This document shows positions 17,458 to 26,348 of a stretch of DNA of 64,000 nt, one piece after another. The DNA is from Limimaricola cinnabarinus LL-001. GTDB taxonomy: Bacteria > Pseudomonadota > Alphaproteobacteria > Rhodobacterales > Rhodobacteraceae. Every line of letters starts with the position of its first letter. Position 1 is the stretch's first letter. The position numbers were made by a program, and so were the translations under genes. The stretch covers positions 80,477-144,476 of the forward strand of contig NZ_BATB01000003.1 in assembly GCF_000466965.1 (NCBI RefSeq), given 5' to 3'. Under the pieces are notes generated by a model. It saw nothing but the letters and a program-made list of their open reading frames with translations, made no database searches and had not been told where the DNA came from.

Positions 17458-19067
17458 CAGGCGTTGATCCATTGATAGAGCCAGCTTTCCGAGAGCTTGC
17501 GGCCATAACCGGCCACATGCGCGGTCAGTTCGACCGTGGCGTTCGGCTCCGCCGAGACGTCGAGCACCGCGCGCCACTGGCCGCTGGCCTCGATCCGCTC
17601 GAGCGTCCGGGACGTGATCTCGCCGCCATGTGCCTCGGCCTTGAGCTCGACCTCCGCGTCCCCGGACAACCGCTCCAGCGCGCCGCCCTTGAGATCTATG
17701 ACGAATTTGCGGGTACCGGCGGTGCTCTCGACGCCCGATACGCCGCCCGCGCCGGCGCGGGTCTCGGCCACATGGGCGATCTCGGAGGCGGGGTCGAGGG
17801 GCAGGTCGCCCCAGAGCAGGCGGTAGGAGAACTCCCGCTCATCGCCCGCGGAAATTTTTCCTTCGGGCACCCAGAAGGCAACTATGTTGTCGTTTGCCTC
17901 GAGATCAGTCGGAATCTCGACCAGCCGCACCGCGCCGCGGCCCCAGTCGCCCGTAGGTTCGACCCTGAGCGAGGGGCGGCGGTCATAGCGCGCGCCGCTG
18001 TCCTGATAGGCCTCGAACGCGCGATCGCGTTGATAGAGCCCGAAGGCACGCGGGCTTTCCTCTCCGAAATAGGACGAGGCGAGGCGCGGGGGGTTGTTGA
18101 GCGGACGCCAGATCACGTCGCCGTCGCGCCGCTCGATCCTGAGCCCGTCACTGTCATGGACGGCAGGCCGGTAATCGTCGAAGGCGGCGCGGTTCTTTTC
18201 GGAGAACAGGAACATCGAGGTGAGCGGCGCGATGCCGAGTTGTTCGGGCGCGCGGCGGAAGAACAACCGCGCCGTCACGTTGATCTCTGTCTCACGGCCC
18301 GGCGTCACCACGAGGCGGTAGGCTCCGGTCAGCGTCTCGCCTTCGAGCGCGGCATAGATCGTCACCGCCCGCTCACCAGTTTCGAGCCAGAACCGGGTGA
18401 AGCGCGGAAACTCTTCGGCACGCGAGGTCGCGGTGTCGATGGCGACGCCGCGCGCGCTCAGGCCATAGCGGCTGTCACGGCCCAGAGCGCGGAAGTAGCT
18501 GGCCCCGAGAAAGGCCACCATCTCGTCCTCCCGGTCGGGGCGGTTCAGCGGCGCATTGAGCCGGAACCCCGCGACGCCGGGCAGATCGGCCATCTCCCCG
18601 GCCTTGTCGCTGAGCCGCCCGCGATAATCGAAGTCCTGCGTGCCGAACCGCATCGGCCGGGCCATGCCCTCGCGCAGATCGTAGAGCCGCACCGGTTCCT
18701 CGAACAGCCAGCCCATGTGGAAGGCATGCAGCCGGAACGGCGTTTCAGCGCCACGCCAGCGCGCGCGCTCGGCCTTGAAGGCGATGAGACGGTAATCGTC
18801 GTAGCCCAGCGGCCCGAGCGGCAGCTCGGCCTGTTCCGGGGCGGCGGGGGCCTTCTTGGCGCGGGCGCGCATTTCCGCCGTCAGGCTGTCGAAGTCGAAG
18901 GGCCGGGGCATGTCCTCCTCGGCGGGGGGAATGACCTTCGGAGGGGCGTTCTGGGCCAGCAGCGGGCCGGCGCCGCCGAGACCGGCGAGAAGCGTGGCGG
19001 ACGCACCGATGGCGCGCAGCAATCCGCGGCGATCGAAGCACGGTGTGGTGGGGTCGAAATCGGGCAT
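17457..19067 (-). CDS. opgG: OpgG/MdoG periplasmic glucan biosynthesis protein
   Basis: Periplasmic protein acting on nascent glucan chains. It starts at MPDFDPTTPCFDRRGLLRAIG, a twin-arginine-like export signal (RRGLLRAIGAS) with cleavage near LLAQ|N. Domain blocks: PFDFDSLTAEMRARA, GYDDYRLIAFK, FHMGWLFEEPVRLYDL, GASYFRALGRDSRYGLSARG, TSMFLFSEKNR, and WRPLNNP. 536 residues. First gene of opgG-I-H-C. A 28-residue upstream extension is rejected because the Tat-type signal would be buried. Confidence 0.94.
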   Translation of the reverse strand: MPDFDPTTPCFDRRGLLRAIGASATLLAGLGGAGPLLAQNAPPKVIPPAEEDMPRPFDFDSLTAEMRARAKKAPAAPEQAELPLGPLGYDDYRLIAFKAERARWRGAETPFRLHAFHMGWLFEEPVRLYDLREGMARPMRFGTQDFDYRGRLSDKAGEMADLPGVAGFRLNAPLNRPDREDEMVAFLGASYFRALGRDSRYGLSARGVAIDTATSRAEEFPRFTRFWLETGERAVTIYAALEGETLTGAYRLVVTPGRETEINVTARLFFRRAPEQLGIAPLTSMFLFSEKNRAAFDDYRPAVHDSDGLRIERRDGDVIWRPLNNPPRLASSYFGEESPRAFGLYQRDRAFEAYQDSGARYDRRPSLRVEPTGDWGRGAVRLVEIPTDLEANDNIVAFWVPEGKISAGDEREFSYRLLWGDLPLDPASEIAHVAETRAGAGGVSGVESTAGTRKFVIDLKGGALERLSGDAEVELKAEAHGGEITSRTLERIEASGQWRAVLDVSAEPNATVELTAHVAGYGRKLSESWLYQWINA

Positions 19068-19205
19068 GTCTGATCTTTGAGTACTGGGAGCGCTGCCGGA
19101 ATCGACCGGCGCGGTTGGTTCTCCCATGCGGCAGTGCGGCGCGGGTTGCAATGCGGATATGGATACGGTGGCCTCGCGCGCAAGAAGGCGCGACCCGCGC
19201 GCCTG

Positions 19206-21026
19206 TCAGAGTGGCGCAAGTGTGATCTCGTGATGCATTCCGGGCAGGCTGCGGCTCTCGATCCGTGCGCCGATCTGCGCGCACAGCCCCGCGACCAGCC
19301 CCGAGCCGAGACCCGAATCCCGATCCGGTCTCGGCTGCGCGCCCTGGATCGGCCCCACCCCGTCATCGGCGATGATGACCCGGACCTCGCCTTCGGGGCC
19401 ATGCATCAGCCGCAACGTGATCTGTCCCGCGCCCTGCGGAAAGGCGTGCTTTATGGCGTTGGTCACCAGTTCGTTCACCACGAGCCCCAGCGGCACCGCG
19501 CCGTCGAGGTCGATCTCCACCGGCACCACCTCGCAGGCGAGCCGGATGTCGGTCTGCGCGAGCACCGAGCGGCGCAGCTTTTCGGCGAGATCCCCGAGAT
19601 AGGCGTCGAAGCGCAGCCGTCCCGTGCCCTCCGCAAAGCCGAGCTGCGCGTGCAGGTCGGCCACCGCCTCGATCCGCTTGGTCGCCGCGGCGAAGGAGCC
19701 GGGCTGGCCCGAACGGTTCGCCTCGAGCCGCAGCATCGACAGGATCAGATGCAGGTTGTTCTTCATGCGGTGGTTCAGCTCGGTCAGCAGCATCTGGCGG
19801 CGGGCCAGCTCGGCCTCGCGCTCGACCTCGTGGCGTTTGGCCGCCGTGATGTCGGTCATCGCACCGATCATCCGGGCGCTGCCATCGGCGAGCCGGACCA
19901 GGCGTCCGCGCGTGCTGACCCAACGGGTTTCGCCGCCATTGCCCGGCCCGGACACACGGTAGACGCGCGCCATCTCGCCACCCGCCTTCAGCGCGCCGAG
20001 CACGCCCGCGCGCAGCGCCTCGCGGTCCTCGGGATGCACCCGGTCGAAATAATCCGACATCGGCGCCGGGGCGTCGTCAGGCGCCATGTCGAACAGCGCG
20101 CGGGTGCGGGGCGAGGCCACGACCTCGCGGCTGACGGGGTCAAGCTCCCAGGTGCCGACGGCGGCGACCTCGATGCTCATCCCCAGCATCATCGCCGCGC
20201 GCTCGCGCGCCACCTCGGCCTCGCGCTGCTCGGTCACATCGAAGTTCACGCCGGTCAGCCGCAGGGGCCGGCCCCGGGCATCCCGCAAGATCCGTCCCCG
20301 CCCCTCGATCCAGCGCAGGCCGGTTTCGGGATGGTCGACCCGAAAAGACATGTTGAGCTGGCTCGCGCCGTTCGGATCGAGGCAGCCTTGGAGGTCCAAG
20401 GCGCAGCGTTCGCGGTCCTCGGGATGGAGCCGGCCGAGCCAGGCCGCGATCAACCCATCAGGTTTGCCCTGCGCGCCCAGATCGGGCGACAGCGCATAAA
20501 GCCGGAACATCTCGGGGGACCACGTGATGCGATCCTCCACCATGTCCCAATCATAGATGCCGAGAGCGGCCCCTTCCTGCGCCAGCTGCAGCCGCGCCTG
20601 CGTGCAGCGCAACGCGGCCTCCGTCTCGTGGCGGTCGGTGATGTCGACGCAGCTGCCGATGAATCCGATGAGACGACCGCACTCCGACAGCCGCGGCTTG
20701 CCGGTGTCGAGAAACCACCGCCAGACCCCGTCATGGCGGCGCAGGCGATACTCGATCTGGAACGGGCGGCCGTCGGACAGCGCCGAGGAGTAGCTGTCGA
20801 GACCCGGCAGGTCGTCGGGGTGGATGCCGGTGATCCAGCCGCCGCCGATCTCCTCATCGAGGGTGCGTCCGCGAAATTCGAGCCATGCGCTGTTGAAATA
20901 GGTGCCTTCGTAATCTGGGTCCGACAGCCACATCGGCAGGGGGGCCTGATCGAGAGCAGCCAGGAAGGCCACGTCCTCGCGGCGGCGTCCGGAGCCGCGC
21001 AGGTTCCCCGTGTCGATCGCTTCCAT
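19206..21026 (-). CDS. PAS sensor histidine kinase, HisKA_2 type
   Basis: 606 residues, soluble, with no membrane span. Three consecutive PAS/PAC modules (about 17-135, 140-265 and 275-395) are visible from their closing PAC strings GFIGSCVDITDRHE, LTGVNFDVTEQRE and MIGAMTDITAAKRHE. The phosphoacceptor is in LTELNHRMKNNLHLILSML (near residue 420), the HisKA_2 form common in alphaproteobacterial light and general-stress signalling, followed by an ATPase domain with NELVTNAIKHAFP and ADDGVGP. GGAGGGGG ribosome site. No response regulator is adjacent, so its partner is encoded elsewhere. The ligand or chromophore is not evident: no NCRFL-type LOV cysteine motif is seen. Confidence 0.9.
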   Translation of the reverse strand: MEAIDTGNLRGSGRRREDVAFLAALDQAPLPMWLSDPDYEGTYFNSAWLEFRGRTLDEEIGGGWITGIHPDDLPGLDSYSSALSDGRPFQIEYRLRRHDGVWRWFLDTGKPRLSECGRLIGFIGSCVDITDRHETEAALRCTQARLQLAQEGAALGIYDWDMVEDRITWSPEMFRLYALSPDLGAQGKPDGLIAAWLGRLHPEDRERCALDLQGCLDPNGASQLNMSFRVDHPETGLRWIEGRGRILRDARGRPLRLTGVNFDVTEQREAEVARERAAMMLGMSIEVAAVGTWELDPVSREVVASPRTRALFDMAPDDAPAPMSDYFDRVHPEDREALRAGVLGALKAGGEMARVYRVSGPGNGGETRWVSTRGRLVRLADGSARMIGAMTDITAAKRHEVEREAELARRQMLLTELNHRMKNNLHLILSMLRLEANRSGQPGSFAAATKRIEAVADLHAQLGFAEGTGRLRFDAYLGDLAEKLRRSVLAQTDIRLACEVVPVEIDLDGAVPLGLVVNELVTNAIKHAFPQGAGQITLRLMHGPEGEVRVIIADDGVGPIQGAQPRPDRDSGLGSGLVAGLCAQIGARIESRSLPGMHHEITLAPL

Positions 21027-21074
21027 GACCCCCTCCACCTGCCGGCGCTCCCATACTTTGGTGTAGCCGCAACC

Positions 21075-21088
21075 TGGCAATCTTGCCA
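21075..21088. promoter_or_regulatory. Palindrome in the divergent kinase/doeA promoter region
   Basis: TGGCAA-TC-TTGCCA is a perfect 14-base palindrome 49 bases upstream of the sensor kinase ATG and about 170 bases upstream of doeA. It resembles an operator half-site pair. The regulator is unknown. Confidence 0.4.
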
Positions 21089-21259
21089 AGAGAGCCGGGC
21101 GGGAGGCCGGCATCGGCGGATCGACGCCGAAACGCGCAGGATCGTGGCAAGAAGGCGCGTCCTTGCCGTCGGTCGGTTTCGGGCGGCGAAATGACGCGGA
21201 AGCGATTGACCCCGAGACCCGCCGCGCGCTCGCCTGATCCCATGTTTTCAGGAGTGCCT

Positions 21260-22444
21260 ATGGGACCGCATGCCGCCCCCTTCGACCGCCCCGAATACGA
21301 CCGCCGTCTCGTCGCCGCGCGCGAGGCGATGGCGCGCGCCGGGATCGACCTGCTTTTTGTCACCGATCCGTCGAACCAGAACTGGCTCACCGGCTATGAC
21401 GGCTGGTCCTTCTATGTGCATCAGGGCGTCATCCTGCCGATGGAGGGCGCGCCGGTCTGGTGGGGTCGGCTGCAGGACACCGCCGGGGCGCAGCGCACCG
21501 TCTGGATGGGCGAGGATCGAATCCTCGGCTATGACGACCACTACGTGCAGTCCACGACGCGCCACCCGATGCAGGATCTCGCCGCGCGGCTGATCGGCAT
21601 GGGGCAGGGCGGCGGACGGATCGGCGTGGAGATGGACAACTACTACTATTCAGCCAAGGCCCATGCCGTGCTCGAGACCGCGCTGCCGCAGGCCACGCTG
21701 ATCGACGCCACGGCGTTGGTGAACTGGTGCCGGCTGGTGAAATCGGCGCCTGAAATCGCGATGATGCGCCGCGCCGCGCGCATCTCCGAGACGATCGCGC
21801 GGCTGGCGATCGAGCTGGCCGAACCCGGCCTGCGCAAGAACGACCTCGTGGGCGAGGTGATGCGCGCCGCCATGCGCGGCGTGGGCGAGGATTGGGGCGA
21901 TTATGCCGCCATCGTGCCCTTGATGCCCTCGGGCGCCGATGCGAGCGCGCCGCATCTGACCTGGAATGGCGAGGAGATGAAGCGCGGCGAGGCCACCTTC
22001 TTCGAACTGTCGGGTTGCGTGCGTCGCTACCACGCGCCCTTGTGCCGTACCGTGCATCTCGGCCAGCCGCCCGCCGAAATGGTCAGCGCTTCCGAGGCGC
22101 TGTGCGAGGGGCTGGAGGCCGGGCTCGACGCCGCGCGCCCCGGCAACACCGCGCAGGACATCGCCGCCGCCCTGCACGCGCCGCTCAAGCGCATCGGCAT
22201 CCATCGGCCCAATCGCTGCGGCTACCCGGTGGGTCTCAGCTATCCGCCCGATTGGGGCGAGCGCACCGCGAGCCTGCGCAAGGGCGACCTGACGGTGCTG
22301 GAGCCGGGCATGACGTTCCATTTCATGCCGGGGATCTGGATGGAGGGCTGGGGGCTCGAGACGACCGAGACGATCCTGATCCGCGAGGCAGGCCCCGCCG
22401 AGACGTTGTGCGACCTCGATCGCAAGCTCTTCGTCAAGCCATGA
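21260..22444 (+). CDS. doeA: Ectoine hydrolase DoeA/EutD (M24 family)
   Basis: 394-residue pita-bread fold enzyme of the creatinase/prolidase family that opens the ectoine ring to N-alpha-acetyl-diaminobutyrate. It matches ectoine hydrolases almost throughout: FVTDPSNQNWLTGYDGWSFY, DHYVQSTTRHPMQDLAARLI, GVEMDNYYYSAKA, VNWCRLVKS, PHLTWNGEEM, RYHAPLCRTVHLG, RCGYPVGLSYPPDWGER and LEPGMTFHFMPG. The ATG at 21260 is chosen over 21242 because AGGAG sits six bases upstream. Coupled by ATGA overlap to an M20 deacetylase. Ectoine uptake and the diaminobutyrate transaminase genes are not in this window. Confidence 0.9.
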   Translation: MGPHAAPFDRPEYDRRLVAAREAMARAGIDLLFVTDPSNQNWLTGYDGWSFYVHQGVILPMEGAPVWWGRLQDTAGAQRTVWMGEDRILGYDDHYVQSTTRHPMQDLAARLIGMGQGGGRIGVEMDNYYYSAKAHAVLETALPQATLIDATALVNWCRLVKSAPEIAMMRRAARISETIARLAIELAEPGLRKNDLVGEVMRAAMRGVGEDWGDYAAIVPLMPSGADASAPHLTWNGEEMKRGEATFFELSGCVRRYHAPLCRTVHLGQPPAEMVSASEALCEGLEAGLDAARPGNTAQDIAAALHAPLKRIGIHRPNRCGYPVGLSYPPDWGERTASLRKGDLTVLEPGMTFHFMPGIWMEGWGLETTETILIREAGPAETLCDLDRKLFVKP

Positions 22445-23565
22445 GTGCGCTGGAGGAGACCATCGCGCTTCTGGCCGAAATGACCGCGCATCCCACCGTG
22501 TCGGACCGGGGCAACCGCGATCTGGTGGACCTGCTCGCGGTGCGGCTGCGGGCCGACGGGGCGCGGGTCCGCGTCCTGCCCGACCAAGGGGGCGACAAGG
22601 CGAACCTGCTGGCCAGCTTCGGTCCCGAGACGGGTGGCGGCCTGCTGCTTTCGGGCCATCTCGACGTGGTGCCGCCAGGGGCGGGCTGGTCCTCCGATCC
22701 GTTTCGCCTGCGCCGCGCGGGCGGGCGGCTCTTCGGGCGCGGCAGCTGCGACATGAAGGGCTTTGTCGCCGCCTGCGTCACCATGGCCCCGACACTGGCC
22801 GCGCGCGGCGACCCGGTTCACCTCGCGCTCACCCATGACGAAGAGGTGGGGTGCCTCGGCGCACAGGCGCTGGCGGCGGTGATGGCGGCGCAGGGGCCGC
22901 GCCCCGCCATGGCGATCATCGGTGAGCCGACGCGGATGCGGGTGATCGAGGGGCACAAGGGCTGTTTCGAATACACCACCCGTTTCACCGGGCGCGACGG
23001 TCACGGCTCGGCCCCCGAACGGGGCATCAACGCCGCGCAGGCCGCGGCGCGCTTCGCGCTGCGGCTCGATGCGCTGGCGGCTCAATTGCGCGACATGCGC
23101 CCCGAGGGTCCGTTTGCCCCGCCATGGGCCACGATCAGCGTCGGGCGGATGGTGGCGGGGGTGGCGCGCAACGTCATCGCCGGGCAGGCCGAGGTGGAAT
23201 GGGAAATGCGGCCCGTGACCGAGGCCGAGGCCCTCCACGTGAAACACGCGCTGGCCGATCATGCCGAGGCCGAGATGGCGGCGCATCCGGGGCTTGTCAT
23301 CGAGACCGAATGTTTCGGCGAGGTGGCGGGGCTGGAGCCGCGCGAGGCCAATGCCGCGCGCGACCTGCTGCTGGGGCTTATGGGCGGCGTGCCCGGCCTC
23401 GTATCCTTCGGCACTGAAGCCGGGATCTGGCAATCGCTCGGGATGGATGCGGTGCTGTGCGGGCCGGGCGACATCGCGCAGGCGCACCGGCCCGACGAGT
23501 ATCTCGAGGAAAGCCAGCTCGCCGCCTGCCTCGACATGTTCGAGGCATTGGCCGCCCGGCCCTAG
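22441..23565 (+). CDS. M20 family deacetylase (ArgE-like; possible DoeB-type role)
   Basis: 374-residue zinc peptidase-fold deacetylase. Metal and catalytic motifs: SGHLDVVP, GRGSCDMKGFVAA, THDEEVGCLGAQ, IGEPTRMRVIEGHKG, and the dimerisation-domain GHGSAPERGINAAQ; the late GTEAGIWQS and DIAQAHRPDE supply the last histidine ligand. By family it resembles acetylornithine deacetylase. Its translational coupling to doeA makes N-alpha-acetyl-diaminobutyrate, the DoeA product, the better guess for substrate. Which one is correct cannot be settled from sequence. Confidence 0.85.
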   Translation: MSALEETIALLAEMTAHPTVSDRGNRDLVDLLAVRLRADGARVRVLPDQGGDKANLLASFGPETGGGLLLSGHLDVVPPGAGWSSDPFRLRRAGGRLFGRGSCDMKGFVAACVTMAPTLAARGDPVHLALTHDEEVGCLGAQALAAVMAAQGPRPAMAIIGEPTRMRVIEGHKGCFEYTTRFTGRDGHGSAPERGINAAQAAARFALRLDALAAQLRDMRPEGPFAPPWATISVGRMVAGVARNVIAGQAEVEWEMRPVTEAEALHVKHALADHAEAEMAAHPGLVIETECFGEVAGLEPREANAARDLLLGLMGGVPGLVSFGTEAGIWQSLGMDAVLCGPGDIAQAHRPDEYLEESQLAACLDMFEALAARP

Positions 23566-23595
23566 GCCGCGCGACCGGGCCGTGGCCCCGGAGCC

Positions 23596-24195
23596 TTATT
23601 CGGCGGCGGGTGTCGCCATGTCGTGACCCATGTCGCCATGATCCATGTCGCCGTGATCCATCGCGTCGTGGGCCATGCCCTCATGGTCCATCGCCTCGCC
23701 GTCGGCGCCGCCACCATGCATGTCGCCGTGGTTCATGCCCCCCTGCGGGTCGGCCCCCGGGCGCTGCTCGACCACGAACTCGACCGCGACCTCGCCCGCC
23801 TGCTCGAAGATCAGCGTCGCCGGAAACCGCGCGCCGGTCTCGAAGGGGCCTTCGAGCCCCATGAACATCACATGCCCGCCCATGCCGGGGGCAAGGGTCA
23901 CCGTTTCGCCCGGGGCGATCACCACGCGGTCGAGCGGTTGCATCGTCATCATGCCGTCCGTCTCGACCGAGCTGTGCAGCGTCACCTTGGGAAAATCGGC
24001 CTCGACCCCGATCAGCGCGTCGGGCTCTTCGCCGTCGTTGCGGATCGTGAAGTAGCCCGCCCCGGTGGTGGCGTGGGTCGCGGTCTCGATCGCAAAGGGG
24101 TGCAGCACGGTCAGGTCGCCGGTCTGGAAATCATGCGCCTGTGCGGCACTGGTCAGGCCGAGGGCCAGGAAAAGGGCGAGGGGGCGGAGCATCAT
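23596..24195 (-). CDS. PCuAC-type periplasmic copper chaperone with Met/His-rich tail
   Basis: 199 residues: signal peptide (ending SAAQA|H), then a DUF461 cupredoxin-like domain, GAGYFTIRNDGEEPDALIGV, with the copper ligands spread as H-SSVETDGMMTM and GGHVMFMG. The C-terminal 50 residues (about 150-199) are an extended Met/His/Asp run (NHGDMHGGGADGEAMDHEGM then repeated MDHGD units) able to bind several more Cu(I) ions. Such proteins deliver copper to cytochrome oxidase. It is three kilobases from copZ/copA/cueR. Convergent with the M20 gene. Confidence 0.9.
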   Translation of the reverse strand: MMLRPLALFLALGLTSAAQAHDFQTGDLTVLHPFAIETATHATTGAGYFTIRNDGEEPDALIGVEADFPKVTLHSSVETDGMMTMQPLDRVVIAPGETVTLAPGMGGHVMFMGLEGPFETGARFPATLIFEQAGEVAVEFVVEQRPGADPQGGMNHGDMHGGGADGEAMDHEGMAHDAMDHGDMDHGDMGHDMATPAAE

Positions 24196-24385
24196 GGGAT
24201 TGTCCTTGGATCAAGCACGCCTCGGGGGTGCCATGTGCCCATATCAGCGCCAAACCGGCACAAAAAGCGGCCCTTCGTCGCAGCCCCGCAGGGCGCGCGG
24301 GCCGCTGCGCATTGACCTCGGCCCCTTCCTCTGCGCCTGTGTCGGCCTAATCTGAGGCAGCATAGAGATGCGAGGGGCAGGGACC

Positions 24386-25401
24386 ATGACACAGCCATCC
24401 GCACGACACGACGCCACGGCGCTCGCGCCCTTCGTGGGCGCGGTGGCGCGCGGGCCGGGGCGCGGCCGCCACCTGACGCGCGAAGAGGCGGCTCAGGCGC
24501 TGCGGCTCATCCTCGACGGCACCGCGGCACCCGAGGCGGCGGGCGCGCTGCTGATGGTGATGCGCTACCGCGGCGAGAACGCCGACGAGATCGCGGGATT
24601 CGCCGACGCATTGGCAAGCGGCGAGGACTGGCGGCAGGCCGCGCCCGCCCTCGACTGGCCCTCCTATGCCGCCGGCCGCACGCGCGGCCTGCCGTGGTTC
24701 CTGCTCGCGGCCAAGCTGGTGGCCGGGGCGGGGCACCGCGTGGCGCTGCATGGCTGGAACGCGCATCGCCACGAGATCCGCGATGCGCTGCCGGGTCTGG
24801 GCATTCCCGTGGCCGAGACGGGCGACGCCCTCGCACGCGGCTCGACGCCCGCTCCATCGCCTATGTCCCGCTCGAAGCCTGGTCGCCCGGCGGTCACCGG
24901 CTGATCCGCCTGCGCGAGGTGTTCGGACTGCGCTCCTGTATCAACACGGTGCTGCGCGTCGCCAACCCGTTCGGCGCGGGCGCGCAGGTCCAAGGCGTGT
25001 TCCACCCCTCCTACCGGGGGCTGCAGACCGACACGGGTGCGCTCATGGGTCAGCGCAACCTGATGATCCTCAAGGGCGCGGGCGGCGAATTCGAGCGCAA
25101 CCCCTCCAAGGAGATCGAGCTGTTCGGACTGCTCGACGGCGAAGAGGTCGATCTCACCGCGCAGGCGCTGCGCGACGAGACCCGTCGCCTGGCCGATCCG
25201 GGCGGTCAGCCGCAGGATTTGCGCCGCCTCTGGACCGGCGAGATCGACGACGCCTTCGCCACCGCGCTGGTCACCGGCACGGCAGCGCTGGCGCTACTGG
25301 CGCTGCGCGCCGCGCCCGGCCTCGCGCGGGCCGAGGCGCTGGCCGAGGCGCTGTGGCAGGCGCGCGATCGCGACGCGTTGCCGGGCGGGATCGCGGCATG
25401 A
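24386..25401 (+). CDS. YbiB-like glycosyl transferase family 3 protein (frameshifted)
   Basis: Homolog of anthranilate phosphoribosyltransferase of the TrpD2/YbiB group, a nucleic-acid-binding relative rather than a true TrpD. The N-terminal helical domain reads GRHLTREEAAQALRLILDGT and MRYRGENADEIAGFADA. The frame breaks near 24838 after GDALAR; the other frame resumes DARSIAYVPLEAWS, VLRVANPFGAGAQVQGVFHP and LKGAGGEFERNPSK. One missing base explains it and repair gives 338 residues. The start MTQPSARHD is preferred to an ATG 18 bases upstream, with weak ribosome-site support. Overlaps cysG by four bases. Confidence 0.82.
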
Positions 25402-26348
25402 AGGCCTTTCCGATGTTTCTCGCCACCACGGGTCGGCGCATCGTGATCCTGGGCGGCGGCGAACAGGCGGCGCAGAAGGCGCGGCTGGTGATCCGCACCG
25501 ACGCCGAGATCGTCGTCGCCGGGTTCGATTTCGACGACGAGCTGCGGGCTCTGGCCGAGGAGGGGCGGGTGCGCCTCGCCGATGCGCACGAGATCCATGC
25601 CGATCTGTTCGAGCGCGCCGCCATCGTTTTCGTCGCCACCGGGTCCGCCGGGGCCGACGGGGCGCTGCACGCGCTGGCCAAGGCGCTCGGCGCGCCGGTA
25701 GTGAATGTGGTCGACCGGCCCGCGCTGTGCGACGCGCTGACGCCTTCGATCGTCGACCGCGATCCGGTGGTGGTGGCGATCGGCACCGAGGGCACGGCCC
25801 CGGTGCTGGGCCGCCAGATCAAAACCGCCATCGAGACAATGCTGGAGCCGCGCCTGGGCGCTCTGGCCGCTCTCGCGGGCAGGATGCGCGGCGCGGTGGG
25901 CCAGAAGCTCTCGGCCCGCGCGCGTCGCGATTTCTGGGTCTGGGTCTTCTCCGGTCCGGTGCGCAGCGCCCATGCGACCGGCTCCGAACGCCGCGCGGCG
26001 CAGCTTTTGAAGGCGCGGCTGGAGGAGGGACCCGGTCCCGTCGAAGGCTCCATCGCCTATGTCGGCGCGGGGCCTGGCGACGCGGATCTTGTGTCCTTGC
26101 GCGGGGTGCGCCGGATGCAGGAGGCGGATCTCGTGGTGCATGGCCCCGATCTCGCCCCCGGCATCCTCGAACTGGCCCGCCGCGACGCGGAGCGCAAGGT
26201 CTCGGGCGACCCGGTCGCCGACGCGCTGAGCGCCGCCCGCGAGGGCAGTCGCGTCGTGCTGCTCGTCCCGGGTGCCGGGGCCGAGATGCCGGCCGATCTC
26301 GCCTCTCTCACCGACCTCTTGGTCGAGCACGTGCCGGGGATCGGTTAG
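25398..26348 (+). CDS. cysG: Siroheme synthase CysG with truncated methylase domain
   Basis: Residues 1-210 are a precorrin-2 dehydrogenase/sirohydrochlorin ferrochelatase: GRRIVILGGGEQAAQKARLV (NAD site), FVATGSAGADGALHALAKAL, VNVVDRPALCDALTPSIVDR and GTEGTAPVLGRQIKTAIE. Residues from about 220 begin a SUMT-like methylase domain (SIAYVGAGPGDADLVSLRGV, RMQEADLVVHG) but stop after 95 residues, at HVPGIG, before the GDPFIFGRG-type SAM pocket. 316 residues against about 460 for full CysG. It makes siroheme for the sulfite reductase at 41.8-43.5 kb; methylation of uroporphyrinogen presumably needs another enzyme. Confidence 0.88.
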   Translation: MKAFPMFLATTGRRIVILGGGEQAAQKARLVIRTDAEIVVAGFDFDDELRALAEEGRVRLADAHEIHADLFERAAIVFVATGSAGADGALHALAKALGAPVVNVVDRPALCDALTPSIVDRDPVVVAIGTEGTAPVLGRQIKTAIETMLEPRLGALAALAGRMRGAVGQKLSARARRDFWVWVFSGPVRSAHATGSERRAAQLLKARLEEGPGPVEGSIAYVGAGPGDADLVSLRGVRRMQEADLVVHGPDLAPGILELARRDAERKVSGDPVADALSAAREGSRVVLLVPGAGAEMPADLASLTDLLVEHVPGIG

